NCBI GenBank assembly: GCA_001898095.1
Contig: MKSH01000055.1
Span: 6,691 to 18,370, forward strand
Direction: 5' to 3'
Source of the DNA: Solirubrobacterales bacterium 70-9
GTDB taxonomy: Bacteria; Actinomycetota; Thermoleophilia; Solirubrobacterales; 70-9
Length of the DNA stretch: 11,680 nucleotides
The translations under genes and the position numbers were made by a program. The notes under the pieces are model-generated. The model saw nothing but the letters and a program-made list of their open reading frames with translations. It had not been told where the DNA came from and did no database searches. This document shows, in pieces, positions 6,933-11,680 of this stretch (position 1 is its first letter; each line of letters starts with the position of its first letter).

Positions 6933-6947
6933 GCAACCTTCGGTTGC
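6933..6947. promoter_or_regulatory. operator box 2 (GCAACC-N3-GGTTGC)
   Basis: This second box has the same half-sites as box 1 (spacer TTC) and lies 35 bases further upstream, centre to centre, a little over three helical turns. Two dimers could bind on nearly the same face of the DNA. Confidence 0.75.
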
Positions 6948-6969
6948 TATACGCCCAAGACGGGCAAGG

Positions 6970-7029
6970 GACCCGGCCCTCTCGTAGGCGGTCCGGGCAG
7001 GCTGTGACCGCCTACGAGAGGGCCGGGTC
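6970..7029. repeat. 24-bp perfect inverted repeat with 12-base loop
   Basis: Positions 6970-6993 are the exact reverse complement of 7006-7029; the loop is 6994-7005. The left arm begins GACCCGGCCCTCTCG, and the arms are about 75% G+C. It stands 22 bases upstream of operator box 2, that is, upstream of the SRPBCC operon and also upstream of the DUF202 operon, so it is not placed to terminate either. No U-tract follows. Confidence 0.9.
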
Positions 7030-7138
7030 TGTGGGGAGAGCCGAGGGTGCGCGTCCCGTGCGGGTCACGGCGGAGGTCCGTGACGAAATGCGCAGGTCCG
7101 GCGCGGAACTCCGCGTCCCTTGAGGAGTCCCGGACGCG

Positions 7139-7180
7139 CTGCATGAGTTGACCACACCCTGGTGTGGTCAACTCATGCAG
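7139..7180. repeat. 20-bp perfect inverted repeat, almost no spacer
   Basis: CTGCATGAGTTGACCACACC (7139-7158) is followed after two bases (CT) by its exact reverse complement (7161-7180). The arms are about 55% G+C against a much higher background. As RNA or single-stranded DNA it would form a long hairpin with a minimal loop. It sits two bases from the next palindrome. Confidence 0.95.
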
Positions 7181-7182
7181 AC

Positions 7183-7216
7183 CGACTTTTCGTCCCCCAT
7201 GGGGGACGAAAAGTCG
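7183..7216. repeat. 34-bp perfect uninterrupted palindrome
   Basis: The sequence from CGACTTTTCGTCCCCC (7183-7198) through AT (7199-7200) to 7216 equals its own reverse complement. It directly follows the inverted repeat at 7139-7180. A further CCCCCAT at 7223-7229 could compete for the ATGGGGG at 7199-7205. The segment CTTTTCG...CCC...CAT resembles the right arm of the hairpin at 669-721. Confidence 0.95.
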
Positions 7217-7328
7217 ACCGCGCCCCCATACCTGTGCCCGATCCCGCGCGCTTCCCCCGAAAGCCTCGCGTCCCCGCCGCACGGTCCCCGAACCAGCCCC
7301 GCGCCGCCGCCCGGTCTAGGTTGGGCGG

Positions 7329-7664
7329 ATGGAAGAGGACCGGCGCACCACCCTGGCCGCCGAGCGGACCCTGCTCGCCTGGTGGCGGACCGGGTTCACC
7401 GCGATCGCCGCGGCGCTCGCCCTCGGTCGCGTCGTCCCCGCCCTGATCAACCACGGCACCCGCTGGCCCTACGTGGTGGTCGGGCTCGGCTTCGCCCTCT
7501 ACGGGATCGCCCTGATCCTCTTCGGCACGCAGCGGATCCACCGGCTGAACCTCGAACTCGGGATCTCCGAGGCCGACCAGCAGCCGGAGCGCACGATGCT
7601 GGGGCTCGCCGGCGTCGGGGTCGTCCTCGGCGTCGCCGTGATCGTCCTGATCATCGTCCAATAG
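7329..7664 (+). CDS. DUF202-family small membrane protein
   Basis: The 111-aa product has the DUF202 (YidH-like) layout: a short N-terminal head with the family motif LAAERTLLAWWRTG (9-22) entering the first membrane segment (about 17-35), a second segment (about 48-66), a cytoplasmic linker (about 68-88) and a third segment (about 90-110). The start ATG at 7329 is preceded by a G-rich stretch, TAGGTTGGGCGG, that can act as a ribosome-binding site. It is one base upstream of the GAP-family gene, so the two are almost certainly one transcript. The function of the family is not established; it is an inner-membrane protein. Confidence 0.88.
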   Translation: MEEDRRTTLAAERTLLAWWRTGFTAIAAALALGRVVPALINHGTRWPYVVVGLGFALYGIALILFGTQRIHRLNLELGISEADQQPERTMLGLAGVGVVLGVAVIVLIIVQ

Positions 7665-7665
7665 C

Positions 7666-8337
7666 TTGGGCCAGGCGATCGGACAAGCGCTGCCGTTCGC
7701 GGTCGGGATCACGCTCAGCCCGATCCCGATCATCGGCGTCGTGTTGATGCTGGCGACGCCGCGGGCGCGGATCAACGGCCTCGCCTTCCTGGTCGGCTGG
7801 ATCGTCGGCCTGGCCGTGGTCGGCACCGTCGTGCTGCTGATCTCGAGCGGCGCCGGGGCCTCCGAGGACGGCGGGCCGGCCACCTGGGTCAACTGGCTGA
7901 AGATCATCCTCGGGGTCGGATTGCTGAGCGTCGCGATGAAGCAGTGGCGCGGCCGTCCGCGCGCCGGCGAGGACGCCGAGATGCCGAGCTGGATGAGCTC
8001 CGTCGACCACTTCGGCCCGGGGCGGGCGGCGGCGATGGCCGTCGCGCTCTCCGCCCTGAACCCGAAGAACCTGGTCCTCGTCCTCGGCGCCGTCGCGGCG
8101 ATCTCCCAGGTCGGCCTCGACGCCGGTCAAGACACCGTCGCGATGGCGATCTTCATCGTCATCGCGACCGTCGGCCCGGCGATCCCGGTCGTCCTCTACC
8201 TGGTGTCGGGCGAGCGCTCGCGCGCCCCCCTCGATCGCCTCCGCACCTGGATGGCCCAGAACAACGGGGTGATCATGGCGGTCATCTGCCTGCTCCTCGC
8301 CGCCAAGCTGATCGGCGACGGCATCTCCGGCTTCTGA
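7666..8337 (+). CDS. GAP-family (Sap/LysE-like) membrane protein
   Basis: The 223-aa product is a six-segment membrane protein of the GAP family, which includes the mycobacterial sulfolipid-1-addressing protein and recalls LysE exporters. Visible features are the opening LPFAVGITLSPIPIIGVVLMLATPRA split between helix 1 (9-30) and its end (31-34), GLAFLVGWIVGLAVV (38-52), SALNPKNLVLVLG (129-141) with the family NPKN, and late segments at about 160-180 and 200-220. The start is TTG at 7666, one base after the DUF202 stop; a TGA at 7648-7650 closes the frame upstream and no ATG or GTG occurs for many codons, so re-initiation from the DUF202 gene is likely. Members are implicated in the export or placement of peptidoglycolipids or small molecules; the substrate here is unknown. 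Confidence 0.82.
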   Translation: MGQAIGQALPFAVGITLSPIPIIGVVLMLATPRARINGLAFLVGWIVGLAVVGTVVLLISSGAGASEDGGPATWVNWLKIILGVGLLSVAMKQWRGRPRAGEDAEMPSWMSSVDHFGPGRAAAMAVALSALNPKNLVLVLGAVAAISQVGLDAGQDTVAMAIFIVIATVGPAIPVVLYLVSGERSRAPLDRLRTWMAQNNGVIMAVICLLLAAKLIGDGISGF

Positions 8338-8363
8338 CCTGGACGGCGGCGCCCCGCCTCGGC

Positions 8364-8380
8364 GGCGCAGACGATGCGCC
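8364..8380. terminator. weak stem-loop between convergent genes
   Basis: GGCGCA (8364-8369) pairs with TGCGCC (8375-8380) around five bases, 26 bases after the GAP-family stop. The 161-bp convergent gap 8338-8498 shows no gene and no stronger hairpin. At this G+C content a 6-bp stem may be chance. Confidence 0.3.
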
Positions 8381-8498
8381 GACCTGCGCGAGCGCGGCGA
8401 CCAGCGAGGCACGCATCCACCAACACCAAGGCATCCCCGGCCCGCACTACGGACATGGGCACCATAGACACTGAGGACAGGGCCGCCCTCGATCGTTC

Positions 8499-8891
8499 CT
8501 AGGCGTCGAGTTCGGCGACCAGGACGCGGACGCGCCGGTCGATCTCCTCGCGCACGGCGCGGACCTCCTCGATCGGCCGCCGCGCCGGGTCGGCCAGGTC
8601 CCAATCGACGTATCGGCGGCCGGGGATGAACGGGCACTTGTCGCCGCAGCCCATCGTCACCACCACGTCGGCCCAGCGGGCGTCCTCCTCGGTCAGTCCG
8701 CGGGGCACCCGGCCGGCCAGGTCGATCCCGATCTCCCCCATCGCCTCGACCACCTCGGGATGGACGCGATCGGCGGGGGTGGTGCCGGCGGAGCGGGCGG
8801 CGTGGCGACCCTCGGCGGCCCGTTCGAAGAGCGCCTGGCTGATCTGCGAGCGGCCCGCGTTCTGGAGGCAGACGAAGAGCGCGTTCGCCAT
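8499..8891 (-). CDS. arsC: arsenate reductase, low-molecular-weight phosphatase type
   Basis: The 130-aa cytoplasmic enzyme reduces arsenate to arsenite. It has the LMW-PTPase P-loop C-x5-R as CLQNAGR (C8 to R14) followed by SQ, the redox cysteines C82 and C86 in TMGCGDKCPFIPG (79-91), and the general acid in DWDLADP (D101-P102). The full catalytic set is present, and the length matches the thioredoxin/mycothiol-linked actinobacterial ArsC group. It starts at ATG 8891, seven bases after the arsR stop, with no strong ribosome-binding site, so it is the second gene of an arsR-arsC operon. The divergent aquaporin is its likely functional partner. Which thiol donor it uses cannot be told from the sequence. 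Confidence 0.94.
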   Translation of the reverse strand: MANALFVCLQNAGRSQISQALFERAAEGRHAARSAGTTPADRVHPEVVEAMGEIGIDLAGRVPRGLTEEDARWADVVVTMGCGDKCPFIPGRRYVDWDLADPARRPIEEVRAVREEIDRRVRVLVAELDA

Positions 8892-8898
8892 CGGCTGA

Positions 8899-9252
8899 TC
8901 AGGCGAGCCAGGCGGCGAGCTCGTCGAGGGCGCCGGGGACCACGTAGTAGTAGGCCCAGAGGCCCTGGCGCTCGGAACCGACGATGCCGGCGTCGCGGAG
9001 GATCTTCAGGTGGTGGGAGACGGTCGGCTGCGAGAGGTCGAAGAGCGGCACCAGCTCGCAGACGCAGACCTTGCCCGCATGCCTGCGGAGGACATCGACG
9101 AGCTGCATGCGGGTCGGGTCGCCGAGCGCCTTCGCGATCGCCGCCATCCGCTCCGCGCCGTCGAGGTCGATCTCCGGGTGGACGATCGCCTCGCAGCAGG
9201 GATCGCCGGCCGGGCGCTTGGTCTTCGGAGCGAGGTCGAGGGCGACAGTCAT
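8899..9252 (-). CDS. arsR: ArsR arsenite-responsive repressor with CxC site
   Basis: The 117-aa regulator has an ArsR/SmtB winged helix: ALGDPTRMQLVDVLRRHAGK (42-61), recognition helix LSQPTVSHHLKILRDAGIV (73-91) and wing GSERQGLWAYYYV (92-104). The inducer-binding pair C63-V-C65 in KVCVCEL at the start of the DNA-binding helix region is the classic arsenite/antimonite site; a second pair, C19-C20 near the N-terminus, might supply a third ligand. It should bind the shared region 9253-9304 and repress both arsR-arsC and the aquaporin genes until arsenite binds. The ATG at 9252 has no Shine-Dalgarno; a promoter placed as described in the adjacent entry would make its transcript leaderless or nearly so. 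Confidence 0.94.
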   Translation of the reverse strand: MTVALDLAPKTKRPAGDPCCEAIVHPEIDLDGAERMAAIAKALGDPTRMQLVDVLRRHAGKVCVCELVPLFDLSQPTVSHHLKILRDAGIVGSERQGLWAYYYVVPGALDELAAWLA

Positions 9253-9258
9253 CTATCT

Positions 9259-9270
9259 ATAGATATCTAT
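9259..9270. promoter_or_regulatory. 12-bp palindrome over the arsR -10 region
   Basis: ATAGATATCTAT is perfectly self-complementary and covers the proposed arsR -10. It is either a second operator or simply an AT-rich promoter element. Confidence 0.4.
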
Positions 9271-9273
9271 TGA

Positions 9274-9289
9274 ATTGATATTTGTCAAT
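9274..9289. promoter_or_regulatory. candidate ArsR operator ATTGA-N6-TCAAT
   Basis: ATTGA (9274-9278) and TCAAT (9285-9289) form a perfect inverted repeat with a 6-base spacer, close to the TTGA-N6-TCAA pattern of ArsR-family sites. It overlaps the arsR -35 and lies between the -35 and -10 of the aquaporin promoter, so one bound dimer could block both. Confidence 0.6.
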
Positions 9290-9304
9290 GCTTAGGATCG
9301 TGCC

Positions 9305-10015
9305 GTGATCGCCGCGCCCCTCCCCCGTCGCGCCCTTGCCGAGTTCCTTGGCTCGGCGTTCCTGGCCGCGACGGTGGTCGGCTCGGGGATCGCCGCGGCG
9401 CACCTCTCCCCCGGCGACACCGGCCTGCAGCTGCTCGAGAACGCCGTCGCCACCGCGGCCGGCCTCTTCACCTTCATCCTCATGTTCGGCCAGATCTCGG
9501 GGGCCCACTTCAACCCGGTCGTCTCGCTGGTCGACTCGGCGCTCGGCGGCCTGCCGCGCCGCGACCTCCTCGTCTACGTTCCGGCCCAGTTCGCCGGCTG
9601 CGTCGTCGGCGCGGTGGTCGCAAATGTGATGTTCGGCCTCGCCGCGGTCTCGATCTCGACCACTCACCGGGCCTCGCCCTCGCATCTCTTCGCCGAGATG
9701 ATCGCCACGCTCGGCTTGCTGCTGGTGATCTTCTCCCTGGCCCGCACGCGGCGCGGTCAGATCGCCCCGGCCGCCGTCGGCGCCTATATCGGCGCCGCCT
9801 ACTTCTTCACCAGCTCGACCAGCTTCGCCAACCCGGCGATCGACGTCGGACGCATGTTCTCGGACACCTTCGCCGGGATCGCCCCGACCTCGATCCCGGC
9901 CTTCGTCGCCTTCCAGCTCCTCGGCGGCGCCGTGGCGATCGGCCTGATCGCGATGCTCTACCCGGACCTGACGGCCGAGGAGGCCGGCGAGATCATGGTC
10001 CCGCCGAGCGTTTAG
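9305..10015 (+). CDS. AqpS-like aquaporin (MIP family) of the arsenic module
   Basis: The 236-aa six-helix channel has both MIP half-helix motifs: SGAHFNPVVSL (65-75, NPV instead of NPA) and TSFANPAIDVGR (172-183, NPA). The arginine that follows the second NPA in water and glycerol channels is replaced by I179, with an arginine four residues on (R183), as I recall for arsenic-linked AqpS-type channels; this widens the filter. The next segment SDTFAGIAP (186-194) also fits that group. The start is GTG 9305 with AGGA seven bases before it, though the proposed promoter would remove that leader. It is divergent to arsR-arsC and probably lets arsenite made by ArsC leave the cell down its gradient, replacing an ArsB/ACR3 pump, as described for Sinorhizobium AqpS. 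Direct evidence for arsenite transport is lacking. Confidence 0.88.
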   Translation: MIAAPLPRRALAEFLGSAFLAATVVGSGIAAAHLSPGDTGLQLLENAVATAAGLFTFILMFGQISGAHFNPVVSLVDSALGGLPRRDLLVYVPAQFAGCVVGAVVANVMFGLAAVSISTTHRASPSHLFAEMIATLGLLLVIFSLARTRRGQIAPAAVGAYIGAAYFFTSSTSFANPAIDVGRMFSDTFAGIAPTSIPAFVAFQLLGGAVAIGLIAMLYPDLTAEEAGEIMVPPSV

Positions 10016-10024
10016 CCTCAGGCC

Positions 10025-10726
10025 GTGCCCTGGAAACGCCCGCACGCGGAGGAACACCTCAGCTTCCGCTCGAATTGGCTGCGGGCGGCGGTGCTGGGCG
10101 CCAATGACGGGATCCTCTCGACCGCCAGCCTGGTCCTCGGCGTCGCCGCCTCGGGCGCCTCGCGCGGCGACATCGTCACCGCCGGGATCGCCGGGCTGGT
10201 CGCGGGGGCCGGCTCGATGGCGGCGGGCGAGTACGTCTCGGTCAGCTCCCAGCGCGACACCGAGGAGGCCGACCTGCGGCTCGAGGCGCGCGAGCTCGCC
10301 GACGACCCCGAGGGCGAGCTGGCCGAGCTGGTCCGGATCTACGAGGCGCGCGGACTGGAGACCGCCCTGGCGACCGAGGTGGCCACCGCCCTCACCTCCT
10401 ACGACGCCCTCGGCGCCCACGCCCGCGACGAGCTCGGCCTCCCCGAGGACCGCCGTGCCCGCCCCCTCCAGGCCGCCGGCGCCTCCGCGCTCTCCTTCGC
10501 CGCCGGCGCGGTCCTGCCGCTGCTCGCGATCGGCCTCTTCGGCAGCTCCGTGCGCATCGTCGCCTGCGTCCTCGTCACGATCCTCGCCCTGGCCGGCCTC
10601 GGCGCGCTCGGCGCCCGCCTCGGCGGCGCCCCCGAGATCCCGGCGACCGCTCGCGTCGTCTTCTGGGGGGTCGTCGCGATGGGCGCCACGTCGGCGATCG
10701 GCGCTCTGATCGGCTCAGCGGTCTGA
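10025..10726 (+). CDS. VIT1/CCC1-family divalent metal transporter
   Basis: The 233-aa membrane protein matches the VIT1/CCC1 family of Fe2+/Mn2+ transporters. The opening HAEEHLSFRSNWLRAAVLGA (7-26) leads into NDGILSTASLVLGV (27-40), the first-helix signature; GAGSMAAGEYVSVSSQRDTE (61-80) ends helix 2 and starts the cytoplasmic metal-binding helices EADLRLEARELADDPEGE (81-98) with many Glu/Asp. Three more segments lie at about 152-172, 176-198 and 210-232. The total of five segments and the length fit the family. GTG 10025 follows the aquaporin stop by nine bases, so both share a transcript. A role in arsenic handling is not known for the family; metal export linked to oxidative stress is an inference from position only. 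Confidence 0.9.
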   Translation: MPWKRPHAEEHLSFRSNWLRAAVLGANDGILSTASLVLGVAASGASRGDIVTAGIAGLVAGAGSMAAGEYVSVSSQRDTEEADLRLEARELADDPEGELAELVRIYEARGLETALATEVATALTSYDALGAHARDELGLPEDRRARPLQAAGASALSFAAGAVLPLLAIGLFGSSVRIVACVLVTILALAGLGALGARLGGAPEIPATARVVFWGVVAMGATSAIGALIGSAV

Positions 10727-10793
10727 GCCCTCCAGCAAGCGCCGAAGCTCGGCCGCAGCGGCGGCGCAGGGCAAAGCGCCGGCCGGCCCCCCC

Positions 10794-10842
10794 GGTGAGT
10801 TCGCAGTTAGCACCGCATAGCGTGGCTAACTGCGAACTCACC
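10794..10842. terminator. 18-bp perfect stem-loop between convergent genes
   Basis: GGTGAGTTCGCAGTTAGC (10794-10811) pairs perfectly with 10825-10842; the 13-base loop contains a small inner CGC-ATA-GCG stem (10814-10822). It sits 67 bases after the VIT1-type gene and 32 bases after the end of the convergent hydrolase gene, so a bidirectional terminator is likely. The arms are about 55% G+C and no U-tract follows. No gene is seen in 10727-10874. Confidence 0.7.
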
Positions 10843-10874
10843 CGCGAAACACGCCGCCTCCCGCTGCCGCCGTC

Positions 10875-11680
10875 CTACCCGCCGAAGGTCCCGCGGATTT
10901 CCTCGTTGACTCGCCGCTGGATATCGGCGGCGGCGGAGTAGATCCAGAAGCCGTGGATCTGGCCGGGGTAACGGAGGACGGTTGCCGGGACTCCGGCGTC
11001 GGTGAGGCGGGCGGCGTAGGCCTCGCCCTCGTCGCGGAGCACGTCGCAGCCGGCGATCGCCACCGTCGCCGGGGGCAGGCCGCTCAGGTCGGGAGCGCGG
11101 AGGACCGCGGCGCGCTCGTCCACCTCGCCCTCGTCGCTGCCGACGTACTGGCGCCAGAACCAGCGCATCAGCTCGCGGGTGAGGCCGTAGTCGTCGGCGA
11201 ACTCGGTGTAGGACGGCCGCTCGAAGTCGGCGTCGGCGACCGGGTAGAAGAGCACCTGATGGGCGATCTCAGGGCCGCCGCGTTCACGGACGAGGAGGCA
11301 GAGCGCCGCCGAGAGGTTGCCGCCGGCACTGTCGCCGGCGACGATCAGCGGCAAGGGCTCGGTGGCCGCGGCGAGGCGGTCGGCGAACCAGTGGAGCGCC
11401 GCGAAGCAGTCGTCGAGAGGGGCCGGGAACGGGTGCTCGGGCGCGAGCCGGTAGCCGACCGAGACCACCAGCGCCGAGGTGTCGAGACAGAGGGCGCGAC
11501 AGCCGGAGTCGGCGCTCTCGAGGCTGCCCACGACCCAGCCGCCGCCGTGGATCCAGAGGATCGCCCGCTCCGGCCGGCCCAGCGGGTGGTAGAGGCGGAT
11601 CGGGATCTCGCGGTCTGGATCGGCGGCGGCGATCGTCGACTCCTCCACCCCACCGACCTCGCGCGGGGGGCCGATCAGCG
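10875..11680 (-). CDS. HSL-type alpha/beta hydrolase (esterase/lipase), 5' end outside the window
   Basis: The visible 267 residues belong to the hormone-sensitive-lipase group of alpha/beta hydrolases. Counting from the internal GTG at 11648, the oxyanion motif HGGGW is at 34-38, the nucleophile elbow GDSAGG at 105-110 (S107), the acid D202 in CDVLRDEG and the base H232 in YPGQIHGFW, so the triad is complete. The frame stays open from 11648 to the right edge, and the extra residues (PPREVGGVEE) match the usual run-in to the first strand in this group, so the GTG is internal and the true start lies beyond the window. Family members hydrolyse short acyl esters, usually in the cytoplasm. It is convergent with the VIT1-type gene and unrelated to the arsenic module as far as can be seen. 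Confidence 0.9.
   Translation of the reverse strand, partial: LIGPPREVGGVEESTIAAADPDREIPIRLYHPLGRPERAILWIHGGGWVVGSLESADSGCRALCLDTSALVVSVGYRLAPEHPFPAPLDDCFAALHWFADRLAAATEPLPLIVAGDSAGGNLSAALCLLVRERGGPEIAHQVLFYPVADADFERPSYTEFADDYGLTRELMRWFWRQYVGSDEGEVDERAAVLRAPDLSGLPPATVAIAGCDVLRDEGEAYAARLTDAGVPATVLRYPGQIHGFWIYSAAADIQRRVNEEIRGTFGG

Larger units (their letters stand above)
6948..7328. other. 381-bp gene-less divergent gap with three long hairpins
   Basis: No credible coding frame exists between the operators of the SRPBCC-ArsR operon and the DUF202 gene. The gap holds the three long inverted repeats listed separately (6970-7029, 7139-7180, 7183-7216). Between the first and second are shorter stems: GTCACGG/CCGTGAC (7064-7084), CGCGGA/TCCGCG (7102-7115) and an enclosing GTCCGG/CCGGAC (7096-7101 with 7130-7135). 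The rest, 7217-7328, is C-rich on the plus strand with no recognisable promoter for the DUF202 gene. A structured non-coding RNA is possible but unproven. Confidence 0.5.
9253..9304. promoter_or_regulatory. shared divergent arsR / aquaporin promoter-operator
   Basis: The 52-bp gap is strongly AT-rich. Minus strand: TTGACA (9288-9283), 17 bases, TATCTA (9265-9260), which puts transcription start at about 9253, next to the arsR ATG. Plus strand: TTGAAT (9270-9275), 17 bases, TAGGAT (9293-9298), which puts it at about 9305, the aquaporin GTG. The two promoters interlock. The -35 boxes are good and the -10 boxes moderate, so the start sites are inferred. Confidence 0.65.

Noticed and set aside
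6896..7123. 75-residue plus-strand open frame in the divergent gap
   Set aside because: It would start within operator box 1 and run through the 24-bp inverted repeat, with no ribosome-binding site or domain.
7183..7216. 34-bp palindrome as a loxP- or att-like recombination site
   Set aside because: It has no asymmetric core between the arms and there is no integrase nearby.
6970..7216. Terminal inverted repeats of an insertion sequence or MITE
   Set aside because: Each stem is self-contained; the arms of different stems do not match each other, and no target-site duplication or transposase is seen.
8338..8498. Small plus-strand peptide starting at the ATG near 8455
   Set aside because: Only 15 codons or fewer in any frame, without a ribosome-binding site.

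Overview
The window is about 11.7 kb of very GC-rich DNA (roughly 70% G+C, strong G/C in third codon positions) with several GTG starts and one TTG start. The gene types (MarR/DHA2 pair, GAP-family protein, arsenic-associated aquaporin, actinobacterial-type secreted arylsulfotransferase) fit a high-GC actinobacterium. A soil lineage such as Thermoleophilia/Solirubrobacterales is my best guess from style alone. I saw no rRNA, tRNA, CRISPR array, transposase or phage gene.

Layout. (1) 113-2675, minus strand: a lone MarR regulator, then a drug-efflux operon made of a DHA2-type MFS transporter whose stop overlaps the start of a second MarR regulator. A 20-bp perfect hairpin separates the two MarR genes. 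(2) 2817-4505, plus strand: a three-part protein with a cyclic-nucleotide-binding-like sensor, a glutaredoxin-like segment and a thioredoxin-reductase-like flavoprotein lacking the CxxC pair. (3) 4678-6009, plus strand: a secreted arylsulfotransferase-family beta-propeller, followed by a 17-bp tandem duplication and a strong terminator. (4) 6070-6875, minus strand: an SRPBCC (AHSA1-like) gene and an ArsR-type repressor, preceded by two near-identical operator boxes. (5) 6948-7328: a gene-less divergent gap holding three very long perfect hairpins, the least explained part of the window. (6) 7329-8337, plus strand: two small membrane proteins, DUF202 and GAP family, one base apart. (7) 8499-10726: an arsenic module with arsR-arsC on the minus strand and, divergently, an AqpS-like aquaporin followed by a VIT1/CCC1-type metal transporter. 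(8) 10875 to the right edge, minus strand: an HSL-type alpha/beta hydrolase whose N-terminus lies outside the window.

How the genes work together. In the arsenic module ArsC would reduce arsenate to arsenite, the CxC-type ArsR would sense arsenite and open the shared 52-bp promoter region, and the aquaporin would let arsenite leave down its gradient; no ArsB or ACR3 pump is visible. Both promoters there appear to place transcription start at or next to the start codons. The MFS-MarR pair looks like a self-regulated efflux operon. The SRPBCC-ArsR pair looks autorepressed through its two boxes.

The most unusual non-genic signal is a set of five different perfect inverted repeats with 17-24 bp arms and no U-tract. 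Two fit terminator positions (669-721 and 10794-10842). Three are clustered upstream of both flanking genes (6970-7029, 7139-7180, 7183-7216), where termination of annotated genes cannot explain them.
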